The position numbers and the translations under genes were made by a program. Below, piece after piece: positions 1-4,970 of a DNA stretch of 12,075 bases; position 1 is the first letter of the stretch, and each line of letters opens with the position of its first letter. Below the pieces are notes generated by a model that had not been told where the DNA came from, did no database searches, and worked only from the letters and a program-made list of their open reading frames with translations. This DNA comes from Chloroflexota bacterium (GTDB taxonomy: Bacteria; Chloroflexota; Anaerolineae; Anaerolineales; Villigracilaceae), in contig JACPVB010000147.1 of the NCBI GenBank assembly GCA_016191985.1, positions 1-12,075 on the forward strand, given 5' to 3'.

Positions 1-1
1 C

Positions 2-250
2 ACCATCGGTCAATACCTGCAACCCAGCAAAAAACACATGCCCATGGATCGTTATTACACGATGGAAGAATTCGCCGAACTGCGCGAATATGGAAAAGAG
101 ATTGGCTTCAAGTGGGTGGAGTCGAATCCGCTGGTGAGGTCTTCGTATCACGCGGCAGATCAAGTCCGCGCGTTGAGTGTGGTGCATCGGAAGTTGTATG
201 GGGATGGGGTAGTGAACAGTAATCCGTTGCCGGTGATCAGTGGAAAGTAG
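2..250 (+). CDS. lipA: Lipoyl synthase, C-terminal fragment (5' end outside window)
   Basis: This is the last 82 codons of a radical-SAM lipoyl synthase, which inserts two sulfur atoms into protein-bound octanoyl groups to make the lipoyl cofactor of 2-oxoacid dehydrogenases and the glycine cleavage system. The open frame enters from the left edge and ends at TAG 248-250. Visible family signatures are TIGQYLQPSKKH at the very start and, further on, the segment GFKWVESNPLVRSSYHA. The RSSY motif is the conserved C-terminal motif whose serine ligates the auxiliary iron-sulfur cluster in characterised LipA proteins. The radical-SAM CxxxCxxC motif lies upstream of the window and cannot be checked. 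About 27 residues follow RSSY, ending in VISGK. A hairpin terminator starts 8 bases after the stop, so this is the end of its transcription unit. The identification is secure from motif match; the full length is unknown. Confidence 0.95.
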   Translation, partial: TIGQYLQPSKKHMPMDRYYTMEEFAELREYGKEIGFKWVESNPLVRSSYHAADQVRALSVVHRKLYGDGVVNSNPLPVISGK

Positions 251-257
251 AAAGATT

Positions 258-291
258 CTCCCGTTGGCTCGAAGGTCGGCGGGAGTTTTTT
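258..291 (+). terminator. Rho-independent terminator of lipA
   Basis: CTCCCGTTGGC (258-268) pairs with GTCGGCGGGAG (275-285), giving an 11-bp stem with three G-U wobbles and loop TCGAAG, followed directly by six T residues (286-291). It lies 8 bases past the lipA stop codon. A near copy of this hairpin occurs at 1378-1410. Confidence 0.88.
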
Positions 292-313
292 GTTTCTTGC
301 ATTGTGCTATACT
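286..313 (+). promoter_or_regulatory. Probable promoter of the AT-rich SH3/HEPN-like gene
   Basis: TGCTATACT at 305-313 is a good extended -10 element (TG-n-TATACT). The -35 region falls in the T-rich tail of the lipA terminator and has no clear TTGACA match, as is common with extended -10 promoters. The predicted start near 320 gives a leader of about 14 bases before ATG 334. Confidence 0.5.
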
Positions 314-333
314 TTTGGAACTCAAATTTCAAT

Positions 334-1341
334 ATGAGCAACAGAAAAACACTTCCTAAACACGCATGGGTCAATTGCCGTGAAATCGATCCTGATCTAC
401 TCTTCTTAGGAGAAGTCCTTTCTACGGAAGAAAACATCTTTGAAAAGCCTGGCAACATCAAACCTAATAAATTTGTGGGAAAAATACATCATGGAACAAT
501 GGTGAATGTCTTAGACAAGAAACTGGATAAAAAATCAAAAATTATTTACTACAAAATATCAACTGACAAGTTGAAAGGGTGGATTTCGGAATCTCTTCTA
601 GCATGGCAATGGTCTAGCTTCACATTTATAGGCAATTTCCAGCCTGCTGAGGTGTGCAAGAGTCTAGATCTTAGTTTGAATTACATGGGAGCTAGTATTT
701 TGATTAGAGATAATGGATTTGCTGTAATAACAGATGGAGATCCAGATCACTTTGAAATTATTCGCAACGCTGTAACAGGGCTTATAAATAGAATTATCAA
801 TGCGCAAGCCCCGCTTACACAAATTTCTTTACAAGCTGAATTTTCCAATTGGGTTGAAGTGCCAATTGGAGAAAATGAAAACCGCTCGAAATCAGTTGGC
901 TTTTTGATTGACAGTAAAAACGAAAAAACAATATCAAATTCAAACATACAGGATGCATATTCGATTCTCCCACTAATGGAATTAAGCCCATATTTCGATC
1001 TTGCATTAAGCGATTTCCATCAAGCACTTCAATATCCTCAACATGCACTTATATTCCTTTCAAGGGCAATAGAATCTATTGAAAATCATTTTGGTCGTAT
1101 GAAAAAGCAAAATAAGGGTAAAGGAAAAGAAGAAATTATGAGGCAAAAACTAAGGGTCAATAAGAGCGATGTGGAATATATTACAAAAAGAGCAAATGCT
1201 AGTCACAGACGCCATGCCAGTCGTGATGCAAGTATAGAATCTTTGTCAAATGAAGAACTGGCTGAATGTTTCTATAAAACTGCAAACATAATTGCAGCTT
1301 TTGCTGATTATTTTAAGCCAGCAGGTTTTGATGAACTTTAA
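334..1341 (+). CDS. Hypothetical protein with SH3-like domain and C-terminal HEPN-type motif
   Basis: This 335-residue protein is not recognised as a named family. Residues about 34-92 look like a bacterial SH3 fold: a FVGKIHHGTMVNVLD stretch, then IYYKIS, then KGWISESLLAW, the usual order of strands ending in a GW-[IV] motif. The middle (95-205) is mixed alpha/beta. The last third is helical, with LIFLSRAIESIENHF at 239-253, a lysine-rich turn (257-273), and KRANASHRRH at 285-294. Within the latter, R286-x4-H291 fits the R-x4-6-H signature of HEPN domains, often RNases in toxin or defence systems. There is no signal peptide or membrane helix, so it is probably cytoplasmic. ATG 334 was chosen because the in-frame GTG 304 lies inside the -10 box; no strong ribosome binding site precedes either. 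The gene is markedly AT-rich with A/T-ending codons, unlike its neighbours, and two similar terminators flank it, suggesting horizontal gain. Its function is inferred only. Confidence 0.72.
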   Translation: MSNRKTLPKHAWVNCREIDPDLLFLGEVLSTEENIFEKPGNIKPNKFVGKIHHGTMVNVLDKKLDKKSKIIYYKISTDKLKGWISESLLAWQWSSFTFIGNFQPAEVCKSLDLSLNYMGASILIRDNGFAVITDGDPDHFEIIRNAVTGLINRIINAQAPLTQISLQAEFSNWVEVPIGENENRSKSVGFLIDSKNEKTISNSNIQDAYSILPLMELSPYFDLALSDFHQALQYPQHALIFLSRAIESIENHFGRMKKQNKGKGKEEIMRQKLRVNKSDVEYITKRANASHRRHASRDASIESLSNEELAECFYKTANIIAAFADYFKPAGFDEL

Positions 1342-1787
1342 AAGGAATTTGTGCCGCAGAAATCGGTAAATAGTCGTTCCCGCTTGGCCGAAAGGTCAGC
1401 GGGAGTTTTTGGTAATAAAGCAATCACCAGCGCGGCAACCAACACCCAGATCAAAACGATGATTATAGCGGCTATTCGATTGACAGGCTTGCCCTGACGA
1501 ATAATCTCACTCGCTTTTTCGCGGCTCTCTGCCATGACGTTTGCAGGAATCATGGATAGGGCAATCTTCACCCCAAGGGGAATTAGAACAAGGTCATCCA
1601 AATAGCCGAGGATGGGGATGAAATCCGGGATCAAGTCAATTGGGCTGAAGGCATAAGCCACCACACAGGCAGTGAAAACCCGCGCCAGCCAATGGACTCT
1701 TGGGTCACGATACGCCAGATACAAGGCATAGACTTCCACCTTGAGTTGCCTGGCTTTTTGTTTCCACACTTCAACGTAACCTGGCAT
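1338..1787 (-). CDS. DUF1232 (YkvA-type) small membrane protein
   Basis: This is a 149-residue protein of the DUF1232 family, whose biochemical role is unknown. The core motif is clear at residues 46-70: AFSPIDLIPDFIPILGYLDD followed by LVLIP, preceded by a hydrophobic segment (34-48). A second, strong membrane helix lies at 106-125, rich in I, V and L. ATG 1785-1787 is supported by AAGGAA (complement of 1794-1799) six bases upstream, and by a good promoter with an adjacent dyad further upstream. The C-terminal tail is odd. Residues from about 128 to 138 are encoded by the terminator hairpin at 1378-1404 and the rest by its upstream flank. The frame stops at 1338-1340, overlapping the 3' end of the convergent gene by three bases. 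The tail is therefore probably not ancestral. Family assignment is secure; function is not. Confidence 0.88.
   Translation of the reverse strand: MPGYVEVWKQKARQLKVEVYALYLAYRDPRVHWLARVFTACVVAYAFSPIDLIPDFIPILGYLDDLVLIPLGVKIALSMIPANVMAESREKASEIIRQGKPVNRIAAIIIVLIWVLVAALVIALLPKTPADLSAKRERLFTDFCGTNSF
1378..1410 (+). terminator. Terminator hairpin, near copy of the lipA terminator
   Basis: TCCCGCT (1378-1384) plus GGCC (1386-1389) pairs with GGTC (1394-1397) plus AGCGGGA (1398-1404), with one bulged T, a GAAA tetraloop, and five T residues at 1406-1410. It ends the plus-strand gene stopping at 1341. The sequence GGTCAGCGGGAGTTTTT closely matches GGTCGGCGGGAGTTTTT of the lipA terminator. The minus-strand DUF1232 reading frame runs through this hairpin. 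Confidence 0.8.
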
Positions 1788-1815
1788 GATATGTTCCTTG
1801 AATCAAAATGCCCGC

Positions 1816-1840
1816 TACAGGGTGAGGGGGGCACCCTGTA
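1816..1840. promoter_or_regulatory. 9-bp perfect dyad in the DUF1232 leader (operator or 5' hairpin)
   Basis: TACAGGGTG (1816-1824) and CACCCTGTA (1832-1840) are exact inverted repeats around the 7-base loop AGGGGGG. The dyad sits just downstream of the predicted transcription start and 15 bases ahead of the ribosome binding site. It could act as a repressor operator or as a 5' stabilising hairpin; the sequence does not decide between them. Confidence 0.5.
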
Positions 1841-1852
1841 ACGGACTGCGAC

Positions 1853-1880
1853 ATTTTACCAGAGTGCATCATTTTTGCAA
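1853..1880 (-). promoter_or_regulatory. Sigma-70-type promoter of the DUF1232 gene
   Basis: On the minus strand, TTGCAA (complement of 1875-1880) is followed after 16 bases by TAAAAT (complement of 1853-1858). Transcription would start near 1846, about 60 bases before the start codon, and the dyad at 1816-1840 would be at the very start of the transcript. Confidence 0.6.
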
Positions 1881-1946
1881 GGGGTTTGAGGGTACAAATT
1901 TTTGGGAAAATTATATGCCCTGCCATTAGACCCTAAAGGTTTCTTT

Positions 1947-1988
1947 CGTTAACCGCCACTCTGTCAGGCGAGGCGGTTTGACATAACG
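1947..1988. repeat. Imperfect GC-rich inverted repeat
   Basis: AACCGCC (1951-1957) and GGCGGTT (1972-1978) are exact inverted repeats around a 14-base loop. An outer CGTT (1947-1950) can pair with AACG (1985-1988) across a 6-base bulge. It has no T-tract and no neighbouring gene end, so it is more likely an interspersed palindromic element than a terminator. Confidence 0.5.
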
Positions 1989-2079
1989 GGAAGAACGCGT
2001 AACGCCAGTAAATAACTCAAAGCCAACATAGCCTTGTCATATCATGCTTGGGAACAGGATGGGAAAGGACCAAAACTCG

Positions 2080-2190
2080 TACTGTCATCTTTCCAAAGAT
2101 GTACTGTCAAGTTTTAAAACATGAACTGTCATCTTTTAAAAGATGTACTGTCATCTTTCCAAACTTGTACTGTCATTTTTTGGTGATTTC
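2080..2190. repeat. 22-bp-period tandem array of palindromic units with TACTGTCA
   Basis: Four contiguous 22-base units start at 2080, 2102, 2124 and 2146, and a fifth, decayed unit starts at 2168. Each begins (T/A)ACTGTCA, and the last 16 bases form a dyad. Unit 3 contains CATCTTTTAAAAGATG (2130-2145), a perfect palindrome, and unit 1 contains CATCTTT-CC-AAAGATG. Units 2 and 4 are imperfect. A half unit (CCAAAACTCG, 2070-2079) precedes the array, and a degenerate TACTGTAT follows at 2193. The period is not a multiple of three and there are no unique spacers, so it is neither coding nor a CRISPR. It resembles an array of protein binding sites (iteron or operator type); the binding protein is unknown. 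Confidence 0.85.
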
Positions 2191-2234
2191 TCTACTGTAT
2201 ATGGCCCCCCAACCTCAACATTTCCCATGGTTTC

Positions 2235-2294
2235 GTAGGGACACAGCGAAGCGGCTGATGGTCAAAATCATGGATCGGCCCGCTGTGTCCCTAC
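2235..2294. repeat. 14-bp perfect inverted repeat (REP/MITE-like element)
   Basis: GTAGGGACACAGCG (2235-2248) and CGCTGTGTCCCTAC (2281-2294) are exact inverted repeats separated by 32 bases, part of which can extend the stem with mismatches. The ends (GTAGGGAC...GTCCCTAC) resemble the smaller palindrome at 11151-11175, suggesting a family of interspersed palindromes in this genome. No reading frame is carried inside. Confidence 0.7.
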
Positions 2295-2712
2295 TTTTGG
2301 GTTCGTAGAAAATTGGACGAACGGAATTCAAATCCCGTAAGGATGGCATAGTTGCTGTGGGCTGTGACACCCGTTTCGACACGGCTTCGCCAGTCAACGC
2401 GTCGCCTTCGGGGTTGAATTGGCATCCATGTCAAAATCTATAATCATTTGACCTGTTTCGACAAGGTCTCGACAAGCTCGACCACCAGCTCAACATATCG
2501 CCTACGGGGTCAGAAGTGCGTAACATCAGTAATTAAGTAAACTTTATGCAGAAAATTACGAGGGAAATTTGAATTTTTTGTTTACCAAATTATGCGATAC
2601 TCCGTAATACCCAGACATAATCAAAGGCTTTAAGGCATCGTTAAAAATCGCTTTACACAATGTTATTCCAACCGTGAACAACCATGAGTACAATAAATTG
2701 GATACGCAACCA

Positions 2713-2739
2713 TACGGCGGCGGGTTTCCCGCTGCCGTA
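2713..2739. other. Strong 12-bp hairpin upstream of the phnD promoter
   Basis: TACGGCGGCGGG (2713-2724) pairs with CCCGCTGCCGTA (2728-2739), with one G-U wobble and the triloop TTT. The next T-run (2757-2763) is 17 bases downstream, too far for a standard terminator, so its role is unclear. Confidence 0.5.
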
Positions 2740-2776
2740 CAGTGAAGGAAGTACTCTTTTTTTAAGAAAAGCGCAC

Positions 2777-2805
2777 TTGTTCCTGACTGTGATTTGCGTT
2801 ATCAT
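2777..2805 (+). promoter_or_regulatory. Probable promoter of phnD
   Basis: TTGTTC (2777-2782) is followed after exactly 17 bases by TATCAT (2800-2805). Transcription would start near 2812, about 55 bases before the start codon. The spacer contains CTGTGAT (2787-2793), one base off the CTGTCAT half-site of the enterobacterial Pho box, but without a second copy at the right spacing. A 6-bp hairpin, GGGGTG-gtttg-CACCCC (2816-2832), follows in the leader. Confidence 0.5.
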
Positions 2806-2866
2806 CTTTAAGTCAGGGGTGGTTTGCACCCCATAAAAACCATATATATCTCTAAGAGGAGAAGAT

Positions 2867-4003
2867 ATGAATAAACGTTTGTTCTTCGTTTTGCTGACGC
2901 TCATCGTAACCGCTTCGATGGCTCTCAGCGCCTGCGGCCCCGCGGCCACAGAAGCCCCGGTAGTAACAGAAGCCCCCGCTACTGAAGCGCCGACAGAAGT
3001 TCCCACCGCCACCGAACCTCCCATGCCCGCCGTTGGCTCACCTGAGCACCCCATCAAAGTGTTGTTCGTCCCCTCCGTGGATGCGAACATCATCGTGAGC
3101 GGTGGTGAAGTGATGGCTGCTGCTTTGAATGAAGCCACCGGCCTCACCTTCGAAGTGGTCGTCCCCACCTCCTACGCCGCCACCATCGAGGAAATGTGCG
3201 CCTCCCCGTCAGACACCATGGCCTTCATCCCCGGCCTCGGGTATGCCCTCGCCAGCCAGTTATGCGGTGTGGATGTATCCTTCAAAGCCATCCGCTTCGG
3301 CTATCCCGTTTACTGGGCTGAATACATTGTCGCCCGCGACAGCGAATTCCAGACCCTCGCCGATCTCGAGGGCGCAACCTGGGGCTACGGCGACCAGGGT
3401 TCAACCTCCGGCTATATGGTCCCATTCGTTGAGTTGGGCGAAGCTGGCATCACCCCCGGTGAACAGAAACAAACCGGCGGCCACAACCAGACCGTCACCG
3501 CTGTCTATAACGGCGAAGTTGACTTCGGCACCGTGTTCTACAGCGTGCCCCTCAGCCCCGAAGGCGCCCCCATCTTCACGTACGATGACTATCTTGCTGG
3601 CAAGATCACCGAACTGACTCAGTACGAAATCCCCGAAGAAACCATCCCGAACTGCGCCCCCGATGCGGAAGGCAAGAAACTGCTTTGCGACGGCTACCGC
3701 GTTCTCGATGCCCGCGCCAACATCCGCACCGAAGCGCCGGATGTGATGCAGAAGGTCCGCATCCTCGCCGTTTCCGCCGCGATCCCGAACGACACCCTGT
3801 CCTTCGGACCTGAATTCCCCGCCGATGTCCGCGCCCAGATCGAAGAAGCGCTGCTGGCCTTTGCTGAAACTGAAGCCTGGGATACCTCCATCGGTTCCTC
3901 CGACTTCTACGGCTGGTCGGGCATTGCCCCCGCGGAAGACTCTGAGTACGACATGGTCCGCGCCATGGTTGCCGCCACGGGCTACACCGCCCCCGGTGAG
4001 TAA
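2867..4003 (+). CDS. phnD: Phosphonate-type ABC transporter substrate-binding lipoprotein
   Basis: This 378-residue lipoprotein is the solute receptor of a PhnD-family ABC importer, held at the outer face of the cytoplasmic membrane. A signal peptide (1-22) ends in the lipobox L20-S-A-C23, and a T/E/P/A-rich linker (25-56) tethers the binding domain (about 62-345). Family marks are GSTSGYMVP (178-186), where the Ser-Thr-Ser loop contacts the phosphonate oxygens in known PhnD proteins, and GGHNQTVTAVYNGEVDFGTV (204-223). Cysteines at 111, 133, 263 and 274 could form disulfides. ATG 2867 is supported by AGGAG five bases upstream. phnC and phnE follow, but a strong terminator lies between, so phnD probably has its own, higher transcript level. 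The ligand could be a phosphonate, phosphite or another small oxyanion. No phosphonate-degrading gene lies nearby to decide. Confidence 0.9.
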   Translation: MNKRLFFVLLTLIVTASMALSACGPAATEAPVVTEAPATEAPTEVPTATEPPMPAVGSPEHPIKVLFVPSVDANIIVSGGEVMAAALNEATGLTFEVVVPTSYAATIEEMCASPSDTMAFIPGLGYALASQLCGVDVSFKAIRFGYPVYWAEYIVARDSEFQTLADLEGATWGYGDQGSTSGYMVPFVELGEAGITPGEQKQTGGHNQTVTAVYNGEVDFGTVFYSVPLSPEGAPIFTYDDYLAGKITELTQYEIPEETIPNCAPDAEGKKLLCDGYRVLDARANIRTEAPDVMQKVRILAVSAAIPNDTLSFGPEFPADVRAQIEEALLAFAETEAWDTSIGSSDFYGWSGIAPAEDSEYDMVRAMVAATGYTAPGE

Positions 4004-4019
4004 GCTTTAAATTTTTTAC

Positions 4020-4059
4020 AAAAAATCGGGCAGGGAGTTTTCTCTCTGCCCGATTTTTT
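4020..4059 (+). terminator. Strong terminator between phnD and phnC
   Basis: Bases 4020-4037 pair with 4042-4059 in an 18-bp stem (core TCGGGCAG / CTGCCCGA, one G-U wobble) with a TTTT loop, A-tract on the left and T6 on the right. It starts 17 bases after the phnD stop. Symmetry makes it active in both directions. Partial read-through would make phnD mRNA more abundant than phnCE mRNA. Confidence 0.92.
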
Positions 4060-4092
4060 ACCTATTGGAATCGTTTCTTTATCTTTATCTAA

Positions 4093-4158
4093 TACCCACG
4101 GTCACAAATTGCGCTTTCCCGCTTCTGAAAAGGCGCAATTTGTGACCGTGCTGGGTAT
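4093..4158. promoter_or_regulatory. 18-bp perfect inverted repeat at the phnC promoter
   Basis: Bases 4097-4114 (CACGGTCACAAATTGCGC) are the exact inverse of 4133-4150, around an 18-base loop. After a 3-base bulge, ATACC (4093-4097, sharing one base with the arm) can pair with GGTAT (4154-4158), whose end merges with the TATAAT box. The right arm covers the expected -35 region of that promoter, so protein binding or cruciform formation would affect phnC transcription. It may alternatively be an interspersed palindromic element. Confidence 0.75.
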
Positions 4159-4161
4159 AAT
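4156..4161 (+). promoter_or_regulatory. Consensus -10 box for phnC-phnE
   Basis: TATAAT at 4156-4161 is a perfect -10 hexamer. No good -35 hexamer is found at 16-18 bases upstream, where the inverted-repeat arm lies, so the promoter may need an activator. The predicted start near 4168 gives a leader of about 46 bases to ATG 4214. Confidence 0.5.
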
Positions 4162-4213
4162 TGTGGGCAAAGCACGACGCACGACATCTTTTCAAAGATT
4201 GCGAGAAGTCATC

Positions 4214-4966
4214 ATGCTCCAGGTAAAAAACCTAACCAAAATCTATGACGGGGGCGTAAAAGCGCTGGATAACGTTTCATTTGAAGTGCCCAAAGGACAA
4301 TTCCTTGCGGTCATCGGCTTGAGCGGTTCCGGCAAATCCACTCTCCTACGTTGCATCAACCGTTTGATAGACCCCACCGAAGGCCAGATCCTTTGGGATG
4401 GCGAAGACGTCACCGCCGCATCCCCGGAGGAAATGCGCCGCATCCGACGCAAGATCGGCATGGTCTTCCAACACTTCAACCTAGTGCATCGCTCCAAGGT
4501 TATTACAAACGTCCTGGCCGGCAGGCTCGGGTACATCAACCCGGCCTGGAGCTTTCTCAACCGCTTCCCAAAAGCGGATGTGGAAAAGGCCATCAAACAA
4601 CTCCAACGCGTGGGCATCGCCGAAAAAGCCAACCAGCGTGCGGATGAGTTAAGCGGCGGGCAGCAGCAACGGGTGGGGATCGCGCGCGCGCTCATGCAGG
4701 ACCCGCACATGATCCTCGCCGATGAGCCGGTTGCCAGCCTGGACCCTGTCCTCGCGCACAGCATCATGAAACATCTCGAAGAGATCAACAAAAGCGACGG
4801 TGTAACCGTGCTGTGCAGCCTGCACTTTTTGGATCTCGTCCACCGCTATGCAGACCGCGTCATCGCGCTCAACCAGGGCCAGCTCGTATATGAGGGCCTT
4901 CCCAAAGATATTGACGACAAGAAATTTAAAGACATTTATGGCCGCGACGCTGAGCGGGTAGGGTAA
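4214..4966 (+). CDS. phnC: Phosphonate-type ABC transporter ATP-binding protein
   Basis: This 250-residue ATPase drives the importer from the cytoplasmic side. All nucleotide-binding motifs are present: Walker A GLSGSGKS (35-42), Q-loop VFQHFNL (84-90), ABC signature LSGGQQQR (146-153), Walker B MILADE (166-171, catalytic E171), D-loop SLDP (175-178), and switch histidine H204 in CSLHFLDL. The segment NLVHRSKVITNVLAGRLGY (89-107) is typical of PhnC. ATG 4214 was chosen because it begins the usual MLQVKNLTKIY sequence and follows GAGAAG by five bases. A longer frame from TTG 4109 would run through the inverted repeat and promoter. Only four bases separate its stop from phnE, so the two are co-transcribed and probably coupled in translation. 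Length is normal for the family. Confidence 0.93.
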   Translation: MLQVKNLTKIYDGGVKALDNVSFEVPKGQFLAVIGLSGSGKSTLLRCINRLIDPTEGQILWDGEDVTAASPEEMRRIRRKIGMVFQHFNLVHRSKVITNVLAGRLGYINPAWSFLNRFPKADVEKAIKQLQRVGIAEKANQRADELSGGQQQRVGIARALMQDPHMILADEPVASLDPVLAHSIMKHLEEINKSDGVTVLCSLHFLDLVHRYADRVIALNQGQLVYEGLPKDIDDKKFKDIYGRDAERVG

Positions 4967-4970
4967 AGCC

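Larger units (their letters stand above)
1788..2866. other. Gene-free repeat-rich stretch between the DUF1232 gene and phnD
   Basis: No convincing gene was found in these 1079 bases on either strand. Content, left to right: the leader dyad and promoter of the DUF1232 gene, an imperfect GC-rich dyad (1947-1988), a 22-bp-period palindromic array (2080-2190), a 14-bp inverted repeat (2235-2294), and a stretch near 2320-2350 containing AATCCCGTAAGGATGGCAT that looks like interspersed repeat debris. Next come cgacaag-type repeats (2370-2500), an AT-rich stretch (2520-2660) with a weak TTTACC-18-TAATAC promoter-like pair at 2581-2610, a strong hairpin (2713-2739), and the phnD promoter and leader. 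Two copies of a GCGTAAC-nn-CAGTAA-n-TAA motif lie at 1997-2017 and 2518-2538. Confidence 0.7.

Noticed and set aside
304..333. In-frame GTG start at 304 for the SH3/HEPN-like gene
   Set aside because: It lies upstream of and inside the extended -10 element, so it would not be in the transcript from that promoter.
1947..1988. Possible integron attC site
   Set aside because: The stem is short, no integrase gene or cassette is visible, and the R/L box pattern is not convincing.
2080..2190. Possible CRISPR array
   Set aside because: Units are contiguous with no unique spacers, the repeat is itself palindromic over most of its length, and no cas genes are present.
2048..2308. Open frame of 86 codons on the plus strand across the 22-bp array
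   Set aside because: It has no ribosome site, the 22-base period breaks any protein repeat, and it ends inside the inverted repeat; the DNA pattern explains it.
2713..2763. Rho-independent terminator upstream of phnD
   Set aside because: The hairpin is strong but the T-run begins 17 bases after the stem and no gene ends upstream of it on the plus strand.
3129..3617. 162-codon plus-strand frame inside phnD
   Set aside because: It is a proline/serine-rich alternative frame of a GC-rich gene, with no start signals or domain features.
4109..4213. Upstream in-frame TTG start for phnC at 4109
   Set aside because: It would translate through the inverted repeat and the TATAAT box; the family N-terminus starts at ATG 4214, which has a ribosome site.
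4243..4791. 182-codon open frame antisense to phnC
   Set aside because: It is fully inside phnC, which has all catalytic motifs; the antisense product has low-complexity composition typical of a shadow frame.
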